Source: Candidatus Altimarinota bacterium (GTDB taxonomy: Bacteria; Patescibacteriota; Gracilibacteria; UBA4473). From it: a stretch of DNA of 39,844 bases. Position 1 is the stretch's first letter. Every line of letters starts with the position of its first letter. The stretch covers positions 1-39,844 of the forward strand of contig JAIPGI010000011.1 of assembly GCA_021736215.1 (NCBI GenBank). The letters are read 5' to 3'. The translations under genes were made by a program, and so were the position numbers. The notes below the pieces were generated by a model. It had not been told where the DNA came from. It searched no databases and worked only from the letters and a program-made list of their open reading frames with translations. Positions 11,401-19,800 of the stretch are shown piece by piece.

Positions 11401-14400
11401 AGTTCCTTGGTTGTTGCGTCTTCTGCTGATTTTTTAGAAGATCCGAGAATTTTGTTAACACTTTCTTTTTCTTCGGGATTCACAAAGAAAATTCCCTGAG
11501 GATTATTTGTGGAAAATCCAGTGAATCCCTTCTGAAGTTGAATATCAAAAGCATTTTTTTGTACCACTATTCCCGACTCATCCCCTTGATTTTCAAAATC
11601 ATCTACAATCGATATGTTTGTTTTGTCTAGAACAAAATAAAGTGTTCCTACTATTGTTTCCGATTTTTTAACCTTCCAAATGAATATCGATTGATTCTCC
11701 GATGTGAGCGTCATATCTCCCACTTGGAAATGAATTCCTCCCTGACTAGAGAGCGTTAATAATGGCTGATTGAAATAAGAAATCGTTTTCCCACTCTGAG
11801 TAAAATCCTGTGCAAGTGATGCCTCTGGAACAAAATACAAGCCTTCTCTTTTTCCGACGGATGATGTGATTTGTAATTCTGGTTCTGTTCCAAAATGAAG
11901 TTGAGCCGTAGCCAAAGATTTATTTCCAGAAAAGAGTTCCACCGTAGCCATATCAGCAAAACGAAATTCTCCCATAATATCCGATGAAATTTCTCCTGTT
12001 GCGCTCAAAAATCCAAATCTACTTTCCGGATTTGGATTGGTCATAAGTGTTCCAATAGCTTGAGACTTCCCAGAAAAAAGATACGCATTTCCCACGTTTT
12101 GACCTCGGACCATATCCCCTCCCTCAAACCCGAGCATCAGTGTAAAAAGTGTTTGTGGTGTAAGCGCACGCAATTCTGAAATCGTAAAATACTGCGTTAC
12201 ATCAAAATCAGTAACAGCAGGGGTTAATGCCTCGCTTTCGGTGGTAAGATATACTTCTCCATTTGAAGTTCGTGGGGACACTGTTACTCTTTTTTTTCCA
12301 TTTTGTAATTGCACCGTTTCACCTTCTTTTATAGTAATAATGGTATTCGGAGAAGATGAAATTCCAAGTCCTGCTTGTCCTTCTAGGTAGAGCTGTTCTC
12401 GCCCGCCACTACTGATAACGTCCAAACTCTTGAGTTGGTCAATATCTTCTGAAGTAATTCCCTTCGTTTCATTAATCTTGAAAGAAATATCAGAAGAAAA
12501 ATCTTGAACCGTATTTCCATACGTATCTATAACTTCCATATCGAGATTAAGTTTTTCTCTTCCATCTTTATTGAGTATTTTTCTGTCTGGAGAAAGTAAT
12601 ATTTTTTGTGCTGTTCCTGGTAAAATCGTTATGTTAAACGGACTACTCGAGAATCCTGGCGAAGCTAACCTGAATGTTGCTTTCCCCGCACGCATTCCAG
12701 AACGTATTTGAAATTCTCCAAGTCCATCACGAAGTGTAAATTTGGAGGGAGCCTCTCCTATTCCTCCTGGTTCATTAATAATTCCAACATCAAATGTGCC
12801 TGTAATTTTCTTTCCATCGGACGCTTCCCCCCAAACAAGAACGTTCACAGGAGTATCATCTTCTACAGAAATAATGTCTTGAGAAATTTCTGTTCGGAGT
12901 ATTCCATTTTTGAGAATAACAAATTCCTGTGTCGATAGTTTTTCTTTTCCAAGAGTATCTGACCAAACTTGAAGTTTTGCTATTTTTGCCTCTGACTGAG
13001 GACGAATCGAAAGAATTCCCGCTCCTGATACTTGTGTTTCGAGGGAAGAAGTTTGTGTTCCCTGAATTTCCAATCCCTCTCCAGACCAAGAGAGTGTCTG
13101 AGGGATATCTTTAATACGGTTTCCAAATTTATCCTCCAAAAGGACTTTGAGGGAAGAAAATTGTTGAGTTCTTACCAAATAGGGAGAATCTACATCAAAT
13201 TCTAAATTATCTGGAATATCTGGAATAATATCCAAGTGTACATGATACTCTGGTAATTCTTTTTCTTGATCCTGTAGGACAATATCTGCCTTTCCTGCAC
13301 GTTCTCCTGGAAAAAATAAAATTTCTGCCGCCCCCTTCTCAAGTACCGTGACATTGTTTTTTTCAAAAGTCCCCCATTGGGAAGAAAATTGTATTTGCTT
13401 CCCATCATAAGAAGAGACAATATTTCCATTTTCTCGAAGCTGTATCTTTAGACGAACGCCCTCTTTCTTCCCCGCAACAACCTCTCCATCCTCTGCAAAT
13501 CCAGAAAAAGCGAACTTACTCACCTGAACAGGAATTTCTGATGATTTTATATTTTTTATCTGGGCAAAAATTGAAAATTTTCCTCCCACATTGTTTTCTT
13601 TCGGAAAGAGATAAAATTTTGCTTTTCCTGCTACAACTTTCTGAGACACAGATGGTTGTATTGTGAAAAATTTTTCTGCATCCGAACTAGAGAATTTCAA
13701 ATTCACTTCTGAATCAAAATCTGAAAACACTGGTCGCCCCGCTTTATTGAGTGATACGACCTCAATGGCAATAGGATTTACTTCTTGCGCCGATATGCGA
13801 ATACTAGAAGGAGTAATTTTTAAAGCGGAGACTTCATCAAGTGATGTTTTTTCTAAAAAAGGAGAGTTTACAATAGGAGCTGATCCATCTTCGGGAAAGA
13901 ATGATCGAATTGGTTTTTGGGCATTGGCTTTCGTTTGTTCAGCATAACACTGAATTTGTGAAACAAAATCATCACTTGCACATTGACTCTCTATTTGCTC
14001 TTTCCCGAGGAATGTTTTTTCAAAATCCTCTCCCAAGAATGTTTGTATCGTTTTTTCTCCTTGCTGAAATTCATTTGCTGTTCTTTGTGTTGACAAAAAG
14101 GCCTCCTCGTTGGGATCTACTCCCTGCTCAAAAACCATCTGAAATCCGTTATCAGAAATAACGTCTGCTTCAGCTTTTTCTCCCAATATTTCTACAAATT
14201 CATATCCATGAAAAGCATCATCAAAGAAAAATTTCTGAGCTTCTTCCAGGGGACCAAATGCTTTTTCAAACACTTCTCTATTTTTTTCATCAAGAGATTT
14301 ATCAATCCAAATAATATTATCAACGACTCGATCAAGATCGTAGGAATTCACAACTCCCTCAAGAAGACTTTCTGAAATTACGGCTCCTGTTTCATAGAAG

Positions 14401-16703
14401 CGCACTATCTTTTCTTGAGGAGTAATAGTATCCAATAGCATCGGAACTGGAGGAATCCCAACAAGTCCCCACTTGGTCCATGTGCAAGACTCATCCCAGT
14501 CGATACGAGTTGTAAAACTATCAGGATGAGTAGTTGACTTCGTATATTCCCGACAAATATCTTCATCGATAGGCACTCCCATGTCATCGTAACACCCGTA
14601 TCCCACAGGAGGTTGACACTTCGTTCCTGGCCAATCTAACGGAGTATCTGCACTGAGTCTTGCATTACTCACTGTGTTTCCAGCCTGCGTCAAAGAATTT
14701 ATTTCTTGAATTTTTTGCTGAAGCTGGTTTTGGATGTATGCCTTAAGAAGAATTTTGCGTTCAGGTTCGGACGCATCCATGTAGAGTTCTCGAAGATTAA
14801 ATACATTGAAGTAATCCAATCTATGAAAATTTTTCGCGTGATCATAAAACGAAAACCCTCGCGGATCATCCACGGGGAGACTCATTGTCGACATTGACTC
14901 AACCTGAGCTGTCAAAGTTTCAGGACGTGGTTCATTGTGGATCATGAGAGAATCAAATCTCTGTGCCACATCTGGATCCTCATCGAATGTATCTATGATA
15001 GATGAACACCCCTTGGATCCTTGATTCCCTTCTGTTTTCTCAGTGGTTCCCGCATAAGAAAAAACTGGGAGTTCCGCTCCTCGATGTTTACTTAAATCAA
15101 TCCATTGCGATCCCGTATTACAGGTATCGTACGAATACGAAAAGGTATTAGAATCAACCTTAAGATTGAGAGCACAACATCCCGCATATTGGTCTGCATC
15201 TTTTTCGTCTTGAGAAGCACTTGAATGTTCGCAAAGTGGTGACTGGAAACTAGATTGCGCCGTCCGTACATCATAGGTACGATTCGCTTCTACCATTTGC
15301 GAATAGGGATATGAGGTATCTCTCGGACTTCCTCTCAAAAGAGAACAATCTTCACTATCCATACTGCTTCGGGAGACTCCGTTCCAAAAGAGTGGTTTTC
15401 CATAAGGTTGTAAAACCGTTTCTGCAAAAAGAGCATCCGTTGTATCGGGTACCGAAATATTTTCGGAAATATTTTTTTCCACAAGCTGTGCATTAAGCGA
15501 ACTCTCTATATTGTCGTTTATACTTTTAAGAAAAAGTCCTGCCGCCTCATCCTTGCGGGAAACAAGAGAAATTGTTGTATCAATGTCTTTGGGATCCCAC
15601 CGATCTGCCACTCCAACCATAGAATTTACCTGCGAAAGATATTGTCCCCACGCTTCAAAATACCTTTTGAGTAAATTTTCTATGGGATATTTTGTTTGTA
15701 CATCCGGCATTTTTATGGCATCCCCAGCCATATTAGGAAGTTCGCTCGGAGCAACATTTTCTGGTAATAATCCGAGGGGGATTGCTTCATTAAACTGGGC
15801 ATCAAGTAACAAATCAGCAAACCAATATTTATTGAACCTCAGGTATATAGCGTCTTCTAAGTGGAGAATATAATTTTCATAACGTTTTTTCATTTCCTCA
15901 TTCATGCCTTCCTTTTGGCGGGGTAAATCCATATAAAACACTTTCTTTCCAAAGGATTCTGTTCCCTGATGAACTGCATGATTCGCATCAAAATACGCCA
16001 CATACTGGTCTTCTCGAATGTCTGCTAAATCATCTTCATCATAACCCTCCCCTGTCCCGATATCTGATCGTATCAGTCCATGCCAAATCTCTGGTTCTTC
16101 ATCACCTCCCCCTTGATACACAAATCTATTTTTCTGTGTGTCCCAAAAGTAAGAAGGTTTTTCAAAATCCGTATAGGGATATATAGTTGGCCAAAGATTC
16201 TCATTTTTTTCGATAATCGGAAGAGGGACTTCTCCGATAAGGATCGTTCCAATAAGCTGTGATTTTCCATCATTTTCAAGTCCCGAAAAATACAAAGCGG
16301 CATTCCCTTCGTAAATATCTAATGGAGATGCATCACGAGGAATCGGAATAAAAACAACTTTCCCGTCAGTTTTTTCTTGAACATCCCGAGCGTATCTTTG
16401 AATTTTGGATTCAAGGGTGTTATTTCGGAGAAGCGAATCCTCCACGAGAATCGATATTAATTTGAGTCGTTCCACAGGAGGAACTGTTGTTTTATTTTTT
16501 TCTGATAAAAAATCTAAAAAAGCCGCTTGAACCGTCGACTGAAAGCTGAACAATACAAAAACCCATAATAATACAACAGAAAAGAATTTTTTCGCTCCTC
16601 CCCTCTTTGTTATTCCCAACACAGGTTGCAGGAATCTAAAACTTAAAAACCTGTCAAGCCAATGACACTGTGGATTGTTTTCTTTTTTTAAGTAAAAAAG
16701 CAT
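5490..16703 (-). CDS. Giant secreted multidomain protein (~3740 aa)
   Basis: An unrecognised giant exported protein. A signal peptide is clear: a basic segment with GGAKK, then a ~17-residue hydrophobic core and a VQA cleavage site. The start is uncertain. ATG at 16703 is used here; TTG at 16763 (20 residues longer) and GTG at 16622 (which would give an ideal 34-residue signal peptide) are alternatives. Along the chain (approximate residues): two Cys-rich stretches (450-565 and 690-745); several Ig/invasin-like beta repeats (960-1450); an FG-GAP-like stretch with D-x-N-G-D-G-x-x-D calcium loops (1830-1950); a D-S-D-G-D-G-x-x-D loop (~2225); a Gly/Pro-rich Cys-containing hydrophobic region (2260-2400); a helical region; a Pro-Leu-rich tract (2730-2775); a FecR-like beta region (~3235-3335); and a PKD/Ig-like module with another acidic loop (~3390-3500). 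No C-terminal anchor or sorting motif is evident. It closes a minus-strand cluster with a VirB6-like protein and is probably a surface-exposed or extracellular structural component. Confidence 0.85.
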   Translation of the reverse strand: MLFYLKKENNPQCHWLDRFLSFRFLQPVLGITKRGGAKKFFSVVLLWVFVLFSFQSTVQAAFLDFLSEKNKTTVPPVERLKLISILVEDSLLRNNTLESKIQRYARDVQEKTDGKVVFIPIPRDASPLDIYEGNAALYFSGLENDGKSQLIGTILIGEVPLPIIEKNENLWPTIYPYTDFEKPSYFWDTQKNRFVYQGGGDEEPEIWHGLIRSDIGTGEGYDEDDLADIREDQYVAYFDANHAVHQGTESFGKKVFYMDLPRQKEGMNEEMKKRYENYILHLEDAIYLRFNKYWFADLLLDAQFNEAIPLGLLPENVAPSELPNMAGDAIKMPDVQTKYPIENLLKRYFEAWGQYLSQVNSMVGVADRWDPKDIDTTISLVSRKDEAAGLFLKSINDNIESSLNAQLVEKNISENISVPDTTDALFAETVLQPYGKPLFWNGVSRSSMDSEDCSLLRGSPRDTSYPYSQMVEANRTYDVRTAQSSFQSPLCEHSSASQDEKDADQYAGCCALNLKVDSNTFSYSYDTCNTGSQWIDLSKHRGAELPVFSYAGTTEKTEGNQGSKGCSSIIDTFDEDPDVAQRFDSLMIHNEPRPETLTAQVESMSTMSLPVDDPRGFSFYDHAKNFHRLDYFNVFNLRELYMDASEPERKILLKAYIQNQLQQKIQEINSLTQAGNTVSNARLSADTPLDWPGTKCQPPVGYGCYDDMGVPIDEDICREYTKSTTHPDSFTTRIDWDESCTWTKWGLVGIPPVPMLLDTITPQEKIVRFYETGAVISESLLEGVVNSYDLDRVVDNIIWIDKSLDEKNREVFEKAFGPLEEAQKFFFDDAFHGYEFVEILGEKAEADVISDNGFQMVFEQGVDPNEEAFLSTQRTANEFQQGEKTIQTFLGEDFEKTFLGKEQIESQCASDDFVSQIQCYAEQTKANAQKPIRSFFPEDGSAPIVNSPFLEKTSLDEVSALKITPSSIRISAQEVNPIAIEVVSLNKAGRPVFSDFDSEVNLKFSSSDAEKFFTIQPSVSQKVVAGKAKFYLFPKENNVGGKFSIFAQIKNIKSSEIPVQVSKFAFSGFAEDGEVVAGKKEGVRLKIQLRENGNIVSSYDGKQIQFSSQWGTFEKNNVTVLEKGAAEILFFPGERAGKADIVLQDQEKELPEYHVHLDIIPDIPDNLEFDVDSPYLVRTQQFSSLKVLLEDKFGNRIKDIPQTLSWSGEGLEIQGTQTSSLETQVSGAGILSIRPQSEAKIAKLQVWSDTLGKEKLSTQEFVILKNGILRTEISQDIISVEDDTPVNVLVWGEASDGKKITGTFDVGIINEPGGIGEAPSKFTLRDGLGEFQIRSGMRAGKATFRLASPGFSSSPFNITILPGTAQKILLSPDRKILNKDGREKLNLDMEVIDTYGNTVQDFSSDISFKINETKGITSEDIDQLKSLDVISSGGREQLYLEGQAGLGISSSPNTIITIKEGETVQLQNGKKRVTVSPRTSNGEVYLTTESEALTPAVTDFDVTQYFTISELRALTPQTLFTLMLGFEGGDMVRGQNVGNAYLFSGKSQAIGTLMTNPNPESRFGFLSATGEISSDIMGEFRFADMATVELFSGNKSLATAQLHFGTEPELQITSSVGKREGLYFVPEASLAQDFTQSGKTISYFNQPLLTLSSQGGIHFQVGDMTLTSENQSIFIWKVKKSETIVGTLYFVLDKTNISIVDDFENQGDESGIVVQKNAFDIQLQKGFTGFSTNNPQGIFFVNPEEKESVNKILGSSKKSAEDATTKELGIVWEDEWKPGTYFSAGNSIGLSTQWAASDAFILLGDPTLTVATENPKVNLNLTEDIGKQLWKSKDGPIDQILNGDINGDGYEDIFARVGNLLFALYQDDMENDNFRSTGPILRFGDGAKALVAFDNDRDEFSDLLQVNDAGKTIVHKNINGTYARENIDLGLEKGISEIQGAQLDGDMYRDLVVLDSDNCLWKILGIENGFGVPQKIYCFASSLGEITETYNVSENQKPEDEYIDPNKYKYLSEFLIDYGGLEDEIKSDGEEDYFCSETSPERSFVPLSRNNRINATVDFGQSSEEQTLLPGTSIDLRLTIESDSDLENLQIVIPHFAGLNLEKKSISCQGCSQDPVQEVPLCNGETLIRGGGISDHEKVLLEWKMTVGELPPIKYFVDDYFRGDTLDDILIPFKEDDMRKIAKFEAPPHILEILDISSLTIPTVDDFVSSASDTEVADELLAPLKTDSDGDGYPDMYESSATEGGVDAGLMMLVNTLNSTSCGGGCGLPIISKTFLAPGSETIYAPPLGFPGGFDPGFPVLAFPTTLYTPVGPIPFLWPGSPIGKQYIEGPFNSFFRMYVMPTTTGAVGLGICLGSYPVNMVPPVFIPTCFVVAPSILGALGVCSSNPNSGVGGMSFGKDENESSFIPKVKFEITNKSIESADIVTRWLDKQYEALSNIKMPIIDIKFPETSSQDETETALREGGDIFQKATHSPFVDIKRRKVTISYPSVTKDDVQGMKDEYKEWKNQYKVWREDAVSKIENYSENLEIKVAAEEYLKNADEMLLNIEKNISAVEGYDISVVSLKEIPAKIEKSVETIVQQSEITSDYFSNWMKSTEKAVERWGQFRLVFKSILRSWEAIPKIFQNFSISCPSCSVDRGTMHEWLLRILLSGVDFPVIQPPKLPNVNLDFSGLTFGNEIVIPEIVFEPVQLDIFSLPDMLPPFKFPPLSSISGLSNISLTVPNLSKYLALFPLLPKLPKLPVMPKLSLDFDLPTLSLPPLPTIPSPPKIPNILSPIEAIVQIPKAFLKLTCLLVMGIAPVPEWHVKAYVSQITNRSKLFGLDFSGAALTLPSLSTSSDGSSSGSSDITVKIENSFIATLESLQQVDKLAQISNETIAEISKATKIDTPTSAFFLPSENFSKTPHYTIRTQSIDLDKLSRHASLEREQEEFVKQSQEQIQFLLAQSKGGGLITTETKELVASAFGSLVPHFSSPLISSIASTRFGRWLVSTIDVGLVPTSLPEGFDVEKFETEQAQMQQDPAIYYFDGATETYEKVTQFPIPSRYAYWFADIQGQDGEREILYSLNDELYLKYRVVPTQSTEEQDARANRYEERYSEDYEDRQSVLYEWTWEKFKEQFAPVQSLNSETSIQGFSGEFKRIWDDISYFEWGISERPDVVFEIQSKLEDRKSKLWDRNAFLVRKKSKKYEIRPMTTRVKSITGSPILYASPPEEIPLLTQQDCENPSTEKPFYATESILVGLKDNSRMEIRVPPRPGQEEEFREIVLHAGEETMVEYAEVCLTRGAVERVSTEELEKMDPRRNLYLPEGARFELGPNDALEIQLFDGTLVKVLGNEKYSIHYFESEQMLVDFLKNIPLGNHYGWFQAFGRDGKSFFIPKFLHDPQLSDDTTPPNISIKGGTNIQTNVFQKVLVDATQTYDDQEIKSVWWDLYPEKDSDGDENYKNDKDFAPSMENVRSLLNVKLPAYELTGEFTVTLNVEDEAGNISSQDIVMTVSVPQISLYEASERDKSIVGKVKDGTSEVPLYGERMREGSGEGLVSNDPVLSGEEGNFQFSELNTSGGVEIKNKEESTVVEILSNGRPMVMDDRLGFVVQAATEEHPLRLLIHDERGETLAYVSFEQSDVNDVQILSSGSEIPQNNVWVRDIESQDGYTFRDLPYEAPFIHGGVALIDTQTAMTLGVLDARGDFYILDGADVSLQMKRAIEKIDPVVFELVTGGKVVGEFGMGVTESSVPLLELQ

Positions 16704-16820
16704 TCCTGAAAATTGTGGGTTTGTTTTCTTTTGTATTTTGCCTTTTTGATGCAAAAAACTCAAACAAGTTTCTTACTTATTCTCAATATAAAATTAACAG
16801 TTCCTCGGAATAATGTTTTA

Positions 16821-19800
16821 TTACGCTGCTAGAGAATATCCTGCACTCACTCCTCCATGTTCGGAACAGTATCTATTGAGAGCTTCTTCCAGTGCTGTTG
16901 TATTAGTAAAGTATTTTTGTGTACCTTGTTCTCGAGCGAGAAGATTTTGGACTTTTTCTCCATATTGATTTTTATATTCTTGTGATGCTTCTCGATCGGT
17001 CCAGTTTGCCCCATACTTATCTGCTAAACTAAGATCCAAAAGTTCATAATAAGCTTTATCTTCACCTTTCTGATCAAACAGATTCTTCATAAATGAATTA
17101 ATTTTCTGTTTATTAGGTTCTGCCTTGATGGCATATCCAGACTCCGTATCCCAATCGTGCTTAGTAAAAATAGCCGTATTATTTCGTTTGAGTCCTGCAA
17201 AATTTCCTTGTAATGTTTGGGTTGCGGTAAGCGAAACCTTGAGATTGTATCCCACATCCAGAAGGTGCTTTCGTTTCGCCTTGAGCCAATCTGGATTATT
17301 GCCCCATGTTTGATCTCCTACTTCGATCAAATGTTTTTTATGCTTCATATACATGTCGAATCCTGATAACCAACTACGCCAGAAGTCTGGTGATTCTTTC
17401 TTTTTCTGCACAGAATCCAATGTAAGTGCCTCGTTTACTTGATCTTGTGTCCAAGCGGCTTGATAGTTGACCCCATCATCATGATCGGGTTGATCAAAAA
17501 ATCGTCCCATACGTTGTACACGCTGGACCGTGTCGGGACACTCGTTAATTACTTCGTAGAAAAATGTTTCTGTATTGGATCGTATAGATGTGTTGTTTTT
17601 GAAGTCGTATGTGCCATTTCCGCTTCCCAACATATCTTTCCATGCTTCATAATCGGTAAAATTCCATGGCCTTACCTGTCCAAGCCCTGCAGGAACAATT
17701 CTTCCATTTTTTTTGGGAGCTCCTTTATCTACCAAGAATTCAGAATGTGGAAATCGTGCCAAGAAATCATCTCCGATACGCGTCATAATTTCTCGCGAGA
17801 GAATAGGTTTTCCAGTGCTTGGATTTTTGACCGTTAATCCCATGACGAAGTAATACCATCGAGCATCTGGTTGTCCGTTCATTTTTCCTAAACGGAACGC
17901 TTCGAAAAGGAAAGCTTCGTATTTTGCGGGATCGACATCGGTCGCATCGCCCTTTTCCCATCGCTGAAGCATTCCCGAGAGAATGGCAATACGCGGTTTG
18001 TCATCGTTTTCATAGAGGGCGAATTCGCGAGCATGACCGTCTTTGACTTTTTTAAGATCGTCCCCGAGCGAAATATCCCATTTCCGATACACATCTGCGT
18101 TCCAAAGTGGAGCACAGGCTGCTTTTACCTTCTCTTTAATTTCAAAGAGACTTAAATACTGATCTTCTGGAATATTAAACGTGACAATATTTTGTACCCG
18201 CATTAGAGCTCTCCATACCGACGGACTATCCCACTGCAAAAATCCTTTTTCTTTCATGAGATTAAAAATTGCACGCATTTCATCTGGGTTTGATGTGCGT
18301 TCCAATACGTCTTCAAGCACCCATCCATCATAATCTCCATACTGAGTCTCAAATTCCTTGACTCGTTGTCCCTCAGATTCTTCTCCCATTCGTTTAAATT
18401 CTTTTCCGAAGTAATTATCTGTTCCAAAAAATTTCATACCCATGGCCGAAACCGCTTTGTCAGATTTTCGTTTCCAATTGGTTTCATTCGCCTGAATACC
18501 TTGTTTGATAGTAGCGTATATATCATAGAGCGAAAAAGATTGTGTACTCCAAACTTTTTTCTTAGCCCCAGCATCTGCTCTATAGTCGTCGAGCCATTTT
18601 GAGAGGGATTTTGATTGTCCTTCTGCTTTTTCTGCCGTCGCTGTAACAATTTCCCATTTTCCCAACTGTTCAAGTTTTTCTAGTTTTTTTTCTGGATCAT
18701 CCCCCTTATATCCATTCATCCAATCCTGAATAAACTGAGGGTCATTAAATTCCCTCCAAATACCTTCAAATTGTTCATTCTGTGCACTATGATCTCGCAT
18801 AACATTCTCTGCTTGAGCTTTGCTGAGTTTATATTTTTGGAAAAAACGTTCATCTTCCAGTTTATCAATATCCATATCAATAATTCTTTTGATGCGATTC
18901 ATATGCTGAGAATAGCTAGAAAAATGTGCTCGAAATTTATCCTGTACTGCTTTAAACCTTTCCTCAAACTCATCTGGTTTCTCATAATATTCATTTTCTT
19001 TCAGTACCTGTAACCCCTTGGAAGGAGCTTCAAATTTCTCCGTAATACGATTGGCCATTTCTGCCCAAAATCCATCACGAAAATCCGAGAAACGTTTCAG
19101 AAGATTCAGATCTTTTACGAGTGCCTGCAAATATCCTGGATTTTTCAGGATATCATCAAATGTTTCCACTTGATCAAAAATATCATTCAGACGAGTCATC
19201 ATTCCCTCACATGCTTTAAAAAATCCTTCTAAGAATGCATCTACTTGAGGACTCGTCCCAAATACCGATCGACATTCTTCTTTCATTTGTTCCAGACGAA
19301 GCGGAATTTCTTTTTTTGCGATTTGCCAACTCGGGATTATTTCATTCTCCCATTGCATAGCTAAATCTTTCCTCTTGGAGAGATATTTTGGATCATCTGA
19401 TTTGAGTAATTCAATTCCTTGGGATATTTCTGGAAACGTTCCTGTGAATTTATAAATGTGGTTATTTATAGCTTCTCGGATATCACGAGTCATAAGTACG
19501 GCTTGTGCCAATTTTTTCTTTCCAGGAATAAATATTTCTTTCCCATCAATATCTATTGCGCGCCCATTTTCAAAAGATATTTTTGAATACTCAAAAACTT
19601 CCTGAAGAGACTTCTTTTCTCGAACATCCGATTCTTTTTCATCATCAAGCCCTAACCCATCAACAACAGCGTCATATTCTTTCTTTTGATCTTCTATTTT
19701 TTTATCAGCACTGATCATCACTTGATTGTAGAATTCTCGTCCTGAATATTGATTTTGTACTTCCTGAACGGAATCGATATGACTGTGTAATCGCTCCCAA

